This document shows positions 6,708 through 14,117 of a stretch of 17,768 nt of DNA, in pieces (position 1 is the first letter of the stretch; each line of letters opens with the position of its first letter). The notes below the pieces were generated by a model. That model was given only the letters and a program-made list of their open reading frames with translations. It made no database searches and was not told where the DNA came from. Source of the DNA: Synechococcus sp. HW_metabat.21 (GTDB taxonomy: Bacteria > Cyanobacteriota > Cyanobacteriia > PCC-6307 > Cyanobiaceae). The stretch lies in the NCBI GenBank assembly GCA_018623875.1, contig JAAZUZ010000016.1, forward strand, positions 1 to 17,768. Reading direction: 5' to 3'. The position numbers were made by a program, and so were the translations under genes.

Positions 6708-8093
6708 TCAGGACAGGGCTACTCCGCTGAGGGAGAACGCCCGGACCTCCTCGATGCGCACATCCACCAGATCACCGGCTTGCCACTGGCCTCCAGCGGC
6801 GCGGGCCGCGGGGAAGAAGGTCAGGCGGTTCGTGCGGGTTCGCCCCATCACCTGATCGGCCTGTTTCGGGTTCACCCCCTCCACCAGCACTTGTTCTGTG
6901 CGGCCGGCGTAGCGGGCGCTGCGCTCCTTGGCCTTGCGCTCCACCAGGGCGTTGATCTCTTGGAGCCGTTGCACTTTGACCTCCTCGCTCAACTGGTTCG
7001 GCCAGTCGGCGGCGGGGGTATTGGGCCGGGGGGAGTAGGCCGCGGTATTGACCTGGTCGAAGCCGATCTCATCGATCAGATCCAGCGTGCGCCGGTATTG
7101 CGCGTCGGTTTCTCCCGGGAAGGCCACGATCACATCGGCGCTGATGGAGGCGTCAGGCATGCGATCGCGGATGCGGTCGATGATCCGGCGGTAACGCTCC
7201 ACCGTGTAGCCCCGGGCCATCGCCTTGAGGACATCGTCATCGCCGCTCTGGAAGGGGACGTGGAAGTGCTCGCAGACCTTGGGCAGGTCGGCGCAGGCGT
7301 CGATCAGCCGTTCCGTGAAGTAGCGGGGGTGGCTGGTGGCGAAGCGGATGCGCTCAATTCCCTCGACGTCATGGACGAACTGGAGGAGATCGGTGAGGGT
7401 GTGCTGCCGGCGCCCTTCCGGGGTGATTCCTGGCAGGTCCCGTCCGTAGGCATCAATGTTTTGCCCCAGGAGGGTGATCTCCTTGAAGCCTTGGGCGGCC
7501 AGACCCTCCATCTCGAGCTTGATCGCCTCGGGCAGGCGCGATTGCTCCTTGCCGCGCACCGAGGGAACAACGCAGTACGTGCAGCGCTCGTTGCAGCCGT
7601 AAATGACGTTGACCCAGCCGCAGATGCTGCTGTCGCGGCGGGCGGTGGTGATGTCCTCAAGGATGTGGTGTTCTTCGGTGGCCACCACCTGCTGGCCCTG
7701 CTCCACTTGGTTGAGCAGAACATCGAGGCGATTGGCGTGCTGGGGCCCCATCACCAGGTCCAGTTCCGGCACCCGGCGCAGCAGTGACTCCCCCTCCTGT
7801 TGGGCGACGCAGCCGGCAACCACCAAGGTGAGGTTGGGGTTGGTGCGCTTGCGCTGGGCTTGGCGCCCCAGATAGCTGTAAACCTTCTGCTCGGCGTTAT
7901 CGCGGATCGTGCAGGTGTTGTAGAGGACCAGATCGGCCTCGAGTTCAGCCGTGGCCTCGCTGTAGCCCATCGATTCGAGGATCCCGGCCATGCGCTCGGA
8001 ATCCGCCTTGTTCATCTGGCAGCCGAAGGTCGTGATCCAGTAGCTGCCCCGTCCCGTTGTGGCTTGGGGAGCGCTCAGTTGTGTCGCCGTCAT
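6708..8093 (-). CDS. miaB: tRNA-2-methylthio-N6-isopentenyladenosine(37) synthase MiaB
   Basis: 461 residues from ATG 8093. Radical SAM methylthiotransferase that adds the 2-methylthio group to i6A37 of tRNAs reading UNN codons. Seen: the N-terminal UPF0004 domain with auxiliary-cluster cysteines C25 (TTFGCQMNKADSE), C61 (NTCTIRDNAEQK) and C95 (VAGCVAQQEG); the radical-SAM motif C167-x3-C171-x2-C174 (YGCNERCTYCVVPSVRG); SADVIVAFPGET; and a C-terminal TRAM domain (about residues 385-455). A longer frame exists upstream but is not MiaB-like, and the MTATQLS start gives family length. It is the first gene of the minus-strand block and diverges from the epimerase gene over 70 nt. The tRNA-Leu(CAA) in this window has A36 and A37, so it is a plausible substrate. 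Confidence 0.97.
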   Translation of the reverse strand: MTATQLSAPQATTGRGSYWITTFGCQMNKADSERMAGILESMGYSEATAELEADLVLYNTCTIRDNAEQKVYSYLGRQAQRKRTNPNLTLVVAGCVAQQEGESLLRRVPELDLVMGPQHANRLDVLLNQVEQGQQVVATEEHHILEDITTARRDSSICGWVNVIYGCNERCTYCVVPSVRGKEQSRLPEAIKLEMEGLAAQGFKEITLLGQNIDAYGRDLPGITPEGRRQHTLTDLLQFVHDVEGIERIRFATSHPRYFTERLIDACADLPKVCEHFHVPFQSGDDDVLKAMARGYTVERYRRIIDRIRDRMPDASISADVIVAFPGETDAQYRRTLDLIDEIGFDQVNTAAYSPRPNTPAADWPNQLSEEVKVQRLQEINALVERKAKERSARYAGRTEQVLVEGVNPKQADQVMGRTRTNRLTFFPAARAAGGQWQAGDLVDVRIEEVRAFSLSGVALS

Positions 8094-8163
8094 GCCACCA
8101 GTTTCCGGTATGGGCGGCGCGCCACTGTGATCCGTGCCAGCTTGAAGGGGCCGTTGAGTCCCG

Positions 8164-9219
8164 ATGCGCCTCCGTCTGAGCCGTTTTCGCCTCAGCAAAG
8201 CGGTGCCCTTGGCCATTAGCCGCGGCACGACCTCTGCTGTCGAGCACCTGCTGCTGGAGCTTGAGCAGGACGGCATTACGGGCCGGGGGGAGACCGGTGG
8301 CTTTGATACGGGACACCGGCAGTACGCGACGGACGCCGTTGCCGCCGAGCTCGAAGCCATGGCGCCACGGCTGGAGTCCCTCGCGCCCCAACCCCGTCAG
8401 GCCCTGGAGCCGCTCCTGGCTGGGCTAAGCCCCCCGGCCCGCTGCGGTCTCGATCTGGCGCTGCACGACTGGTGGGGACAGCGCCTTGGGCAACCCCTGC
8501 ATCGGCTTTGGGGCTTGGATCCTTCGGCCTGTGTGGCCACCAGCGTGACCCTCGGCCTGGGATCGCTGGCGTCGGTGCTGGCGCGGCTGGAGCGTTGGCG
8601 GCAGCTGCTGCCGGCCACACGGGTGAAGCTGAAGCTGGGTTCCCCCGATGGTTTGGCCCACGACCGGTTGCTGGTGGAGGGGGTGAAGGCGGCCCTGCAT
8701 CCGGGCGATGAGCTGCAGATCGATGCCAACGGCGGTTGGGACCTCGCAGGTGCTCGACACATGATTCCGTGGTTGGCCGATCAGGGGGTGGTGCTGGTGG
8801 AGCAGCCCCTGCCGCCCCAGGCGGATGGAGAGGCCGACCGGTCTGGTTTTGCGGCGTTGCATCGCTTGGCGCCCATTCCTCTGGTGGCCGATGAGAGCTG
8901 CTGGGATTTGAACGATCTGCTGCGGCTCGCTCCCCATGTCGATGGCATCAACATCAAGTTGGTGAAATCCGGGGGGCTGAGCGAGGGGCTGCTCATGGCG
9001 CGTACGGCCCATCGCTTGGGGTTGAAGGTGATGCTCGGTTGTTATTCCGATGGCGGCTTGCTGAATAGCGGCGCTGCCCAACTGCTGCCTTTGGTGCACT
9101 GGCCGGACCTCGACAGCCACCTGAACCTGGTGGATGACCCCTTCTCGGGGCCGGATCGCCAGGGGGATCGACTGACACCGGCGGATCGCCCGGGCCTGGG
9201 AGTCCAGGAGGTGGGCTGA
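8164..9219 (+). CDS. Enolase-superfamily dipeptide epimerase / DgcA-like racemase
   Basis: 351 residues with the muconate-lactonizing/dipeptide-epimerase layout: capping domain (1-115), then a TIM barrel. Seen: TSVTLGLG, the catalytic KLK (K155/K157 in VKLKLGSP), metal ligands D187 (IDANGGW), E213 (LVEQPLPP) and D243 (VADESCW), the second catalytic lysine in NIKLVKSGG (265-270), LGCYSDGG, and a DLD motif (315-317) that in the L-Ala-D/L-Glu epimerases holds the substrate's amino end. Known relatives either epimerise L-Ala-D-Glu dipeptides in murein recycling or act as DgcA, racemising N-acetyl-D-glutamate. The ATG at 8164 precedes the first strand. It is joined by TGATG to a DUF1611 gene, which favours the DgcA reading (inference). 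Menaquinone-type o-succinylbenzoate synthase is less likely, given the KxK...KSGG pattern. Confidence 0.85.
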   Translation: MRLRLSRFRLSKAVPLAISRGTTSAVEHLLLELEQDGITGRGETGGFDTGHRQYATDAVAAELEAMAPRLESLAPQPRQALEPLLAGLSPPARCGLDLALHDWWGQRLGQPLHRLWGLDPSACVATSVTLGLGSLASVLARLERWRQLLPATRVKLKLGSPDGLAHDRLLVEGVKAALHPGDELQIDANGGWDLAGARHMIPWLADQGVVLVEQPLPPQADGEADRSGFAALHRLAPIPLVADESCWDLNDLLRLAPHVDGINIKLVKSGGLSEGLLMARTAHRLGLKVMLGCYSDGGLLNSGAAQLLPLVHWPDLDSHLNLVDDPFSGPDRQGDRLTPADRPGLGVQEVG

Positions 9220-10280
9220 TGCTGTCCGCTCAGCGTCCAGTCGTGCTGCTGCAGCACGGCGGCCTGGACAACCTCTCGGGCAAAACCGGCCTGGCGATGC
9301 TGCGCTATCGCTCCGGGCCGATCGTCGCGGTGGTGGACCCGGCCCACGCCGGCGCGTCGGTTGAGGCGGTCACGGGCATTCCGCGCTCCGTTCCTGTGGT
9401 GCCCGATTTGGAGGCTGCTTTGGCCTATGGCCCCGAGGTGGCCGTGGTGGGCTTGGCCCCCTCCGGTGGTCGGCTGCCGCTGGAGATGCGCCGCGATGTG
9501 GTCCAGGCCCTGCGGGCGGGACTCAGTCTGGCCAGTGGCTTGCACAGCCGGCTGGCGGCTGACCCGGAGTTCGCGGCCGTCGCCCTGGCTCCTGGGCAGT
9601 GGATTTGGGATCTGCGCCACGAGCCTCCCGATCTGGAGGTGGCGACTGCACGTGCAGCGGCGCTGTCCTGCCGGCGGGTGCTGGCGGTCGGCTCCGACAT
9701 GGCCGTCGGCAAGATGAGCGCCTGCTTGGAGCTGCAGCGCGAGGGGCAGCGTCAGGGCCGGGACGTGCGCTTTGTCGGCACCGGTCAGGCCGGGATCTTG
9801 ATCAGTGGCCACGGCGTGGCCTTAGACGCGGTGCGCGTCGACTACGCCGCCGGTGCGGTGGAAGCGGCGCTGCTCAAGGCCGCGGAGGGCGCCACGGCGG
9901 AGACCTTGGTGCTGGTGGAAGGACAGGGCTCCCTCTGCCATCCCGGTTCGACGGCCACCCTGCCCCTGATGCGTGGCAGCCAACCGACGGCCCTCTTGCT
10001 GGTCCACCGTGCTGGCCAGACCCATGTGCGAACCCGTCCGGGAGCCGTGCCCGTAGCGATTCCGCCGCTCCCCGAGGTGATCGCAGCCAACGAGGCCCTC
10101 GCGGCCCTAGCCCGCCCCGACGGACAGCGTCCCACGGTCCGGGCGATCTGCCTCAACACCGCGCTGTTGAACGAACAGGAGGCCGAGGAGGAGCGCGCGT
10201 GTTTGCAGGCGCTCACTGGTCTGCCCGTCTGGGATCCGGTGCGCCACGGCAGCTCAGGGCTCCTGGCGGCCCTGAATTGA
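9219..10280 (+). CDS. DUF1611 P-loop protein, DgcN-like (possible D-glutamate N-acetyltransferase)
   Basis: 353 residues. The N-terminal half is a Rossmann-like region (HGGLDNLSGKTGLAMLRY, IVAVVD, VVGLAPSGG); the C-terminal half is a P-loop NTPase-like domain with VGSDMAVGKMSA (157-168), FVGTGQAGILISG (185-197) and LVEGQGSLCHPG (232-243). These are hallmark motifs of the DUF1611 family. Known: one member, DgcN, acetylates D-glutamate, and its partner DgcA racemises the product to N-acetyl-L-glutamate. Here the order is racemase first, with a one-base overlap (TGATG, stop 9217-9219, start 9219), so the two are very probably co-translated. Whether this protein has the DgcN activity is inferred from family and neighbour only; many DUF1611 members are uncharacterised. 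An inverted repeat follows the stop. Confidence 0.87.
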   Translation: MLSAQRPVVLLQHGGLDNLSGKTGLAMLRYRSGPIVAVVDPAHAGASVEAVTGIPRSVPVVPDLEAALAYGPEVAVVGLAPSGGRLPLEMRRDVVQALRAGLSLASGLHSRLAADPEFAAVALAPGQWIWDLRHEPPDLEVATARAAALSCRRVLAVGSDMAVGKMSACLELQREGQRQGRDVRFVGTGQAGILISGHGVALDAVRVDYAAGAVEAALLKAAEGATAETLVLVEGQGSLCHPGSTATLPLMRGSQPTALLLVHRAGQTHVRTRPGAVPVAIPPLPEVIAANEALAALARPDGQRPTVRAICLNTALLNEQEAEEERACLQALTGLPVWDPVRHGSSGLLAALN

Positions 10281-10305
10281 CGCTGCAATTTGCTCCAAAT
10301 AGGGC

Positions 10306-10340
10306 GAATCCCCTGATCCTCAGAGAGAATCAGGGGATTC
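10306..10340. repeat. 12-bp inverted repeat between the DUF1611 gene and tRNA-His, terminator-like without T-run
   Basis: GAATCCCCTGAT (10306-10317) and ATCAGGGGATTC (10329-10340) are perfect inverted arms with an 11-nt loop. It lies 25 nt after the plus-strand DUF1611 stop and 7 nt past the 3' end of the minus-strand tRNA-His, so it separates two converging transcripts. Neither side has a U-tract. It may stop transcription weakly, protect 3' ends or guide tRNA 3' processing. Confidence 0.6.
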
Positions 10341-10347
10341 TGGAAGG

Positions 10348-10421
10348 GGCGAGCGAGGGGACTTGAACCCCCGAATGCCGGGACCACAACCCGGTGCCTT
10401 AACCACTTGGCTACGCCCGCC
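10348..10421 (-). tRNA. trnH: tRNA-His (anticodon GTG)
   Basis: The minus strand folds as a standard cloverleaf: acceptor GCGGGCG/CGCTCGC, D-arm GCC/GGC, anticodon stem CCGGG/CCCGG with loop TTGTGGT, and T-arm with TTCAAGT. The anticodon GTG is at 10387-10385. The coordinates include the extra G(-1) at 10421, which would pair with C73 at 10348 and is the identity element of tRNA-His; it is genome-encoded. CCA is not encoded (CCT follows). Confidence 0.96.
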
Positions 10422-10460
10422 AGGGCGCGCAGATCCTACCAATGCAACGGCTCTCCATCG

Positions 10461-10886
10461 ATGGCTGCTTCTTCGGGTGATGGGCGTTGGACCTGGGCCG
10501 CGGCGGCCGGTGTGGCCGTGGTGGCGTTGGCGGTGACCAACCCTGGGACGGAGGACTTTGAGGCCTTCGCGGGGGACCAATTGGTGCGCGCCGCCTCCCG
10601 CGAACTTTGCGGGTCTGGATCCCTTCCCCTGATCGCGCGCCTGGTGATTCAGGACTGCCCCCAGCTGGTCGCCAGTCAGCGCAAGGTGTTGGGTCAATTG
10701 GCGGCGGCCTCCAGCCACCGCTACAACGCTGGGCTGTTCAGCATCTACACGACCGAACTGGGCGGTCAGACCCTGTTGCCGGGACTGACGATTCCCCGCT
10801 ATCGCGCGGTGACCTTGGGGGGAGCGGGGCAGCTCATGGTGGTTCAGAGTTCGGAGGAAGCGGCGCCAGGTTTGGCGCAGCGTTGA
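10461..10886 (+). CDS. DUF4359-like cyanobacterial membrane-anchored protein
   Basis: 141 residues: a short tail, one membrane segment (about 11-26, WAAAAGVAVVALAV), then TNPGTEDFEAFAG (26-38), two cysteines (C50, C66) that could form a disulfide if exported, and GLFSIYTTEL (91-100). The TNPxxEDY/F...C...C...FSIY pattern fits my memory of the cyanobacterial DUF4359 family; the function is unknown. The start at 10461 is chosen because it lies outside the tRNA-His gene and just before the membrane segment; the same frame stays open into the tRNA, which is an artefact. It sits 39 nt from the divergent tRNA and 11 nt before the amidohydrolase. Confidence 0.82.
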   Translation: MAASSGDGRWTWAAAAGVAVVALAVTNPGTEDFEAFAGDQLVRAASRELCGSGSLPLIARLVIQDCPQLVASQRKVLGQLAAASSHRYNAGLFSIYTTELGGQTLLPGLTIPRYRAVTLGGAGQLMVVQSSEEAAPGLAQR

Positions 10887-10897
10887 TCGCATTCGGG

Positions 10898-12175
10898 ATG
10901 GATCGAGGCGTCGAGCAGCGGCTGCAGTGTTTGGTGCCGCGGGCCCTGTTGGATCCCGAACGCACCGATCTGCCCTGCGGTGATGCCCAGGGACTGGTGC
11001 CGGTGGAGTTGCGTTGGCGGGGCGATCAGCTCAGCGCCATCGAGCCCTGCGGTGGCTCGGGATTGCCCTTGGCCCTCACGCCGTTGGTGGATCCCCATGT
11101 CCACCTCGATAAGGCCTTCAGTTGGCCGGAGTTCCCGAACTACAGCGGCCGGATGCAGGCGGCCCTGGACTTGAACCTCCAAGAGGGGCAAGGGCGCACG
11201 GCGGAGCAGGTGCTGCAGCGCGGTGAGCGGGCCCTCGATCGGGCCTGGCGCTACGGCCTGCGCGGTTTGCGCAGTCACATCGACAGCGGTGGCCCCTGCG
11301 CCGAACCCAGCTGGCAGGCCCTGCTTGAGCTTCAGCAGCGCTGGAGCGGGCGGATTGAGCTGCAGCTCGTCGCCCTCGCTCCCCTGTTTCTGTGGCGCTC
11401 CAGTGAGGGCTTGGCCTTGGCGCGACGGGTGGCCGCCGCGGGTGGATTGCTGGGCGGCGTTTTGGGCCCCCCCTTCCCCAGCAGTGGGCGCGATGGGGCG
11501 GATTTAGACGCCCTGCTGCGCTTGGCCGGTGAGCTGGGCTGCGGCATTGACCTGCACATTGATGAGTCCTCCGAGGCCCCCGCCGCCGGGGTTCAACTGC
11601 TGGTTCAGAGGCTGGAGCGGTTTCATCCGGGTGTGCCCGTGACCTGCAGCCACGCCAGCAGCATGGGGCTGTTACGGGCCGCCCAGGCCCGGCCTCTGGC
11701 GCAGCGCCTGCAGCGCTTGGGAGTGGCGGTGGTGGCCTTGCCCACCACGAACTTCTGGTTGCTGGGCCGTGAGCAGAGCGTCAGCTCGGGCTTCCGTCCC
11801 CTGGCCCCCCTGCGTTTGCTGCAGCAGGAGGGGGTCGCGGTGGCCCTGGGGGCCGACAACGTTCAGGACCCCTGGTATCCGGGCGGTGATTTCGATCCGC
11901 TCGACCTGCTGCGCCTGAGTTTCCGTGCCACCCACACCCCCCCCTGGGAGCGCCAAGGCTTGATGCCGTTCACGACGACCCCGGCACGGCTCTTGGGCTT
12001 GGCCTGGGATGGGGTGTTGCGGGTGGGTGGACCGGCGGATCTGCTGTTGACCAGCGCCGGCAGTTGGGCCGAATTCCTGGCCCATTCCCCGCAGCGCCGG
12101 GTGTTGCGCCAGGGGCGTTGGCTGCCGCTGCCGGATCGGGCCCATCCCGATGTCCGGCTTGCCAACGTGGTCTGA
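10898..12175 (+). CDS. CodA-fold amidohydrolase of uncertain substrate (cytosine deaminase-like)
   Basis: 425 residues of the metal-dependent amidohydrolase superfamily. Seen: metal ligands H67/H69 (VDPHVHLDKAF), H220 with E223 (DLHIDES), H252 (CSHASSMG) and D320 (LGADNVQDPWYPGG), plus SHIDSGG and a C-terminal beta-sandwich region (GVLRVGGPADLLL). The spacing closely follows E. coli CodA. However, the aspartate after the metal-binding D (CodA D314) is N321, and the FPQ glutamine (CodA Q156) aligns with LAP here, so the pyrimidine contacts appear lost. It is therefore best called a deaminase/hydrolase of unknown substrate. The ATG at 10898 lacks a Shine-Dalgarno; an in-frame TTG at 10883 overlapping the previous stop as TTGA would couple it to the DUF4359 gene. 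It overlaps the next gene by TGATG. Confidence 0.85.
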   Translation: MDRGVEQRLQCLVPRALLDPERTDLPCGDAQGLVPVELRWRGDQLSAIEPCGGSGLPLALTPLVDPHVHLDKAFSWPEFPNYSGRMQAALDLNLQEGQGRTAEQVLQRGERALDRAWRYGLRGLRSHIDSGGPCAEPSWQALLELQQRWSGRIELQLVALAPLFLWRSSEGLALARRVAAAGGLLGGVLGPPFPSSGRDGADLDALLRLAGELGCGIDLHIDESSEAPAAGVQLLVQRLERFHPGVPVTCSHASSMGLLRAAQARPLAQRLQRLGVAVVALPTTNFWLLGREQSVSSGFRPLAPLRLLQQEGVAVALGADNVQDPWYPGGDFDPLDLLRLSFRATHTPPWERQGLMPFTTTPARLLGLAWDGVLRVGGPADLLLTSAGSWAEFLAHSPQRRVLRQGRWLPLPDRAHPDVRLANVV

Positions 12176-13572
12176 TGCAGAGCACGACTGACCTGCCGGG
12201 CGCCCTGCCCCCGGGTCTCCCTGACCCCGCAACGGCGGCCCAGCTCGAAGCGCTGGCCTTGGATCTGCGGGCCGCTGGCCTGCCCTTGCTGCGCAGCGCA
12301 GGGGAGCTGGAGACCCTGGCGGCGGATGGCTTTGTGTACTCGCCCGTGCTTCAGCCCCTGCTCTGTGGCCTGCGCGCCCAGATCGGCGTTCGCGTCAGCT
12401 CCGCTGCTGAGGTGCTCCAGGTGGCGGCGGCCTGCGGCCGCCATGGGGTCAGCCTGACGGTGCGGGGGGCGGCGACCGGGAATTACGGCCAATGCATCCC
12501 CTTAGCCGGTGGATTGCTGCTGGAGACCAGTGGCCTGAACAAGCTGCGGGAGGTGGATGCCAGTTCGGGCGTGTTTACCGCTGAACCCGGCATCGTTTTG
12601 GCGGAGTTGGATCGCCAGTTGCTCCCCTACGGCCGCGAGCAGCGGTTGCTGCCGAGCACGGTGCGCACCGCCAGCCTGGGTGGCTACGTGGCCGGTGGAT
12701 CCGGCGGGATTGGCTCGTTGCGCTGGGGATTCCTGCGGGACCCCGGGCATCTGCTTGGGGTCGAGATGGTCACCGTGGAGCCCGAGCCGCGGCTGCTGCA
12801 GCTGGATGCCAGGGCGGCGCGTCCCCTGAACCACGCCTATGGGACCAATGGGATTTTCACGGCCTTGACCATGGCCTCTGCTCCAGCGGTGGCCTGGCGG
12901 CAGTGGGTGCTGGAGTTTGACGACTGGTCCTCTGCGCTGGCGGCGTCCCAGCAGCTAGCGGCCTCAGCGCTGGAGCTGAAGGCCTTGTGTCTCTTGGAGG
13001 CCTCCGTTGCTGCGCGCTTGCCTTGGCCCCAGGGGTGCCCTGCCGCCAGCGGCGCTGCCCATCGCGTCCTGCTCCTCGCGGCCCCGGATGCGACCCCGGT
13101 CCTGGAGTCCTGGGTCATGGAGCTGGGGGGGCGTCTGAGCTGGAGTGCGCCCCAAGGGCAGAGCCGCGGCATTCCCTTGCGGGAGCTGACCTGGAACCAC
13201 ACGACCCTGCACGTGCGCAGCCAGGAGCCGGGCTGGACCTACCTGCAGTTGCTCTTGCCCCAGCCGGAAGCCCCCGCGTTGGAGGCCCTGCGGGAGCGTT
13301 GGGGGGAGGACCTGCTTTGGCACCTCGAGGCGGTCCGCAGCCAGGGCCGGCAGCGCTTCGCCTGTCTCCCCTTGGTGCGCTGGCGTGGCGCTTCAGCCCT
13401 GCAGGAGCTGATCGATCAGGCCCGCGACCTGGGCTGTTTGCTGTTCAACCCCCACGTCATCAGCGTCGAGGACGGGGGGCTTGGGGTGGTCGATGCCGAT
13501 CAGGTGGAGGCCAAACGGGCCTACGACCCGGCTGGGCTGATGAACCCGGGCAAGTTGCGGGGCTGGATCTAG
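12175..13572 (+). CDS. FAD-binding oxidoreductase, GlcD/VAO type
   Basis: 465 residues. A PCMH-type FAD-binding domain spans about residues 70-210: VRVSSAAEVLQVAAACGRHG, then VRGAATGNYGQCIPLAGG (97-113), TAEPGIVLAELD, and TASLGGYVAGGSGGIGSLRWG (about 165-185). The C-terminus ends with the typical flavin-oxidase YDPAGLMNPGKLRGW. No histidine stands at the usual covalent-FAD position near residues 100-104, so FAD is probably non-covalent. Known members oxidise 2-hydroxyacids such as glycolate, lactate or D-2-hydroxyglutarate; the substrate here is not evident. The start ATG 12175 overlaps the amidohydrolase stop (TGATG), so the two are almost certainly co-translated and may act on one pathway (inference). 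Its stop shares a CTAG with the stop of the facing gene. Confidence 0.87.
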   Translation: MQSTTDLPGALPPGLPDPATAAQLEALALDLRAAGLPLLRSAGELETLAADGFVYSPVLQPLLCGLRAQIGVRVSSAAEVLQVAAACGRHGVSLTVRGAATGNYGQCIPLAGGLLLETSGLNKLREVDASSGVFTAEPGIVLAELDRQLLPYGREQRLLPSTVRTASLGGYVAGGSGGIGSLRWGFLRDPGHLLGVEMVTVEPEPRLLQLDARAARPLNHAYGTNGIFTALTMASAPAVAWRQWVLEFDDWSSALAASQQLAASALELKALCLLEASVAARLPWPQGCPAASGAAHRVLLLAAPDATPVLESWVMELGGRLSWSAPQGQSRGIPLRELTWNHTTLHVRSQEPGWTYLQLLLPQPEAPALEALRERWGEDLLWHLEAVRSQGRQRFACLPLVRWRGASALQELIDQARDLGCLLFNPHVISVEDGGLGVVDADQVEAKRAYDPAGLMNPGKLRGWI

Positions 13573-14096
13573 CAGCCGAGGCTGGCCCGGGTGTTGACTC
13601 CGGTGGTCGGGTTGGTGCCGCTGGCGCTGATGCAAAAGCTGCGCTGGTCAGCACGGTCCAGCAGGGCATCGCTGAAGTCGGCGTTCTCGACCTGGGCGCC
13701 GGTGAACGTGCTGCCGGAGGCGATCACGCCCACGAGGACGGCATTGCGCAGGTCAGTGCCGCTCATGTCGGTGCGATCCAGCAGCACATCGGAGAGGTCC
13801 GCGCCGTTGAAGTTGGCCTCCGGGAAGGCCCCCTGGGTCAAGATCGCGCCGTGGAGATCAGCCCCGCTGAAGTCAGCGGCCTTGCCAACGGCTCCGGCGA
13901 AGGAGGTGTTGGCCAGTTGCTGGCCGGAGAAGTCTTTCCCGCTTTGGTTGGTCAGGGTGTAGTCGACGGTGTCCTGGAACAGGGCGCGATCCTGCAGCCC
14001 CACGCCAGCGGAGGTGTCGAGGGCCAAGGTCAGGGCGGGTGCCGCTAGCAGGATCAGCACGGCCGACAGCCAGCTGAGAAGTCGGGTGCAGGTCAT
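13569..14096 (-). CDS. Secreted/thylakoid-lumen pentapeptide-repeat protein
   Basis: 175 residues. It has an N-terminal signal peptide (basic TCTR, hydrophobic 6-23, possible cleavage near TLA-LD, residues 24-27), then a right-handed beta-helix of A(D/N)LXX repeats from about residue 53 to 150 (DFSGADLHGA, NFNGADLSDV, DMSGTDLRNA, DFSDALLD). The C-terminal cap runs FCISASGTNPTTGVNTRASLGC-like from residue 154, with C155 and C175 placed for a disulfide. This tail is shared with known plant and cyanobacterial thylakoid-lumen pentapeptide proteins (TL15/TL17 type), so a lumenal or periplasmic location is inferred; molecular function is unknown. It follows folC by 21 nt on the same strand and is probably the last gene of the murA-argD-folC block. 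Confidence 0.9.
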   Translation of the reverse strand: MTCTRLLSWLSAVLILLAAPALTLALDTSAGVGLQDRALFQDTVDYTLTNQSGKDFSGQQLANTSFAGAVGKAADFSGADLHGAILTQGAFPEANFNGADLSDVLLDRTDMSGTDLRNAVLVGVIASGSTFTGAQVENADFSDALLDRADQRSFCISASGTNPTTGVNTRASLGC

Positions 14097-14117
14097 GGCG
14101 CGGATCAGGCCGGAGCT

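Noticed and set aside
8094..8163. Promoters in the miaB/epimerase divergent gap
   Set aside because: The 70 nt must contain control elements, but I could not identify convincing -35/-10 boxes or a dyad, so no site is reported.
10407..10460. N-terminal extension of the DUF4359 protein into tRNA-His
   Set aside because: The first codons overlap the mature tRNA; the ATG at 10461 gives a sensible membrane-anchor N-terminus.
12987..14048. Long Gly/Ala/Pro-rich plus-strand frame
   Set aside because: It runs in another frame through the FAD oxidoreductase and then antisense to the pentapeptide gene, and has no recognisable domain.
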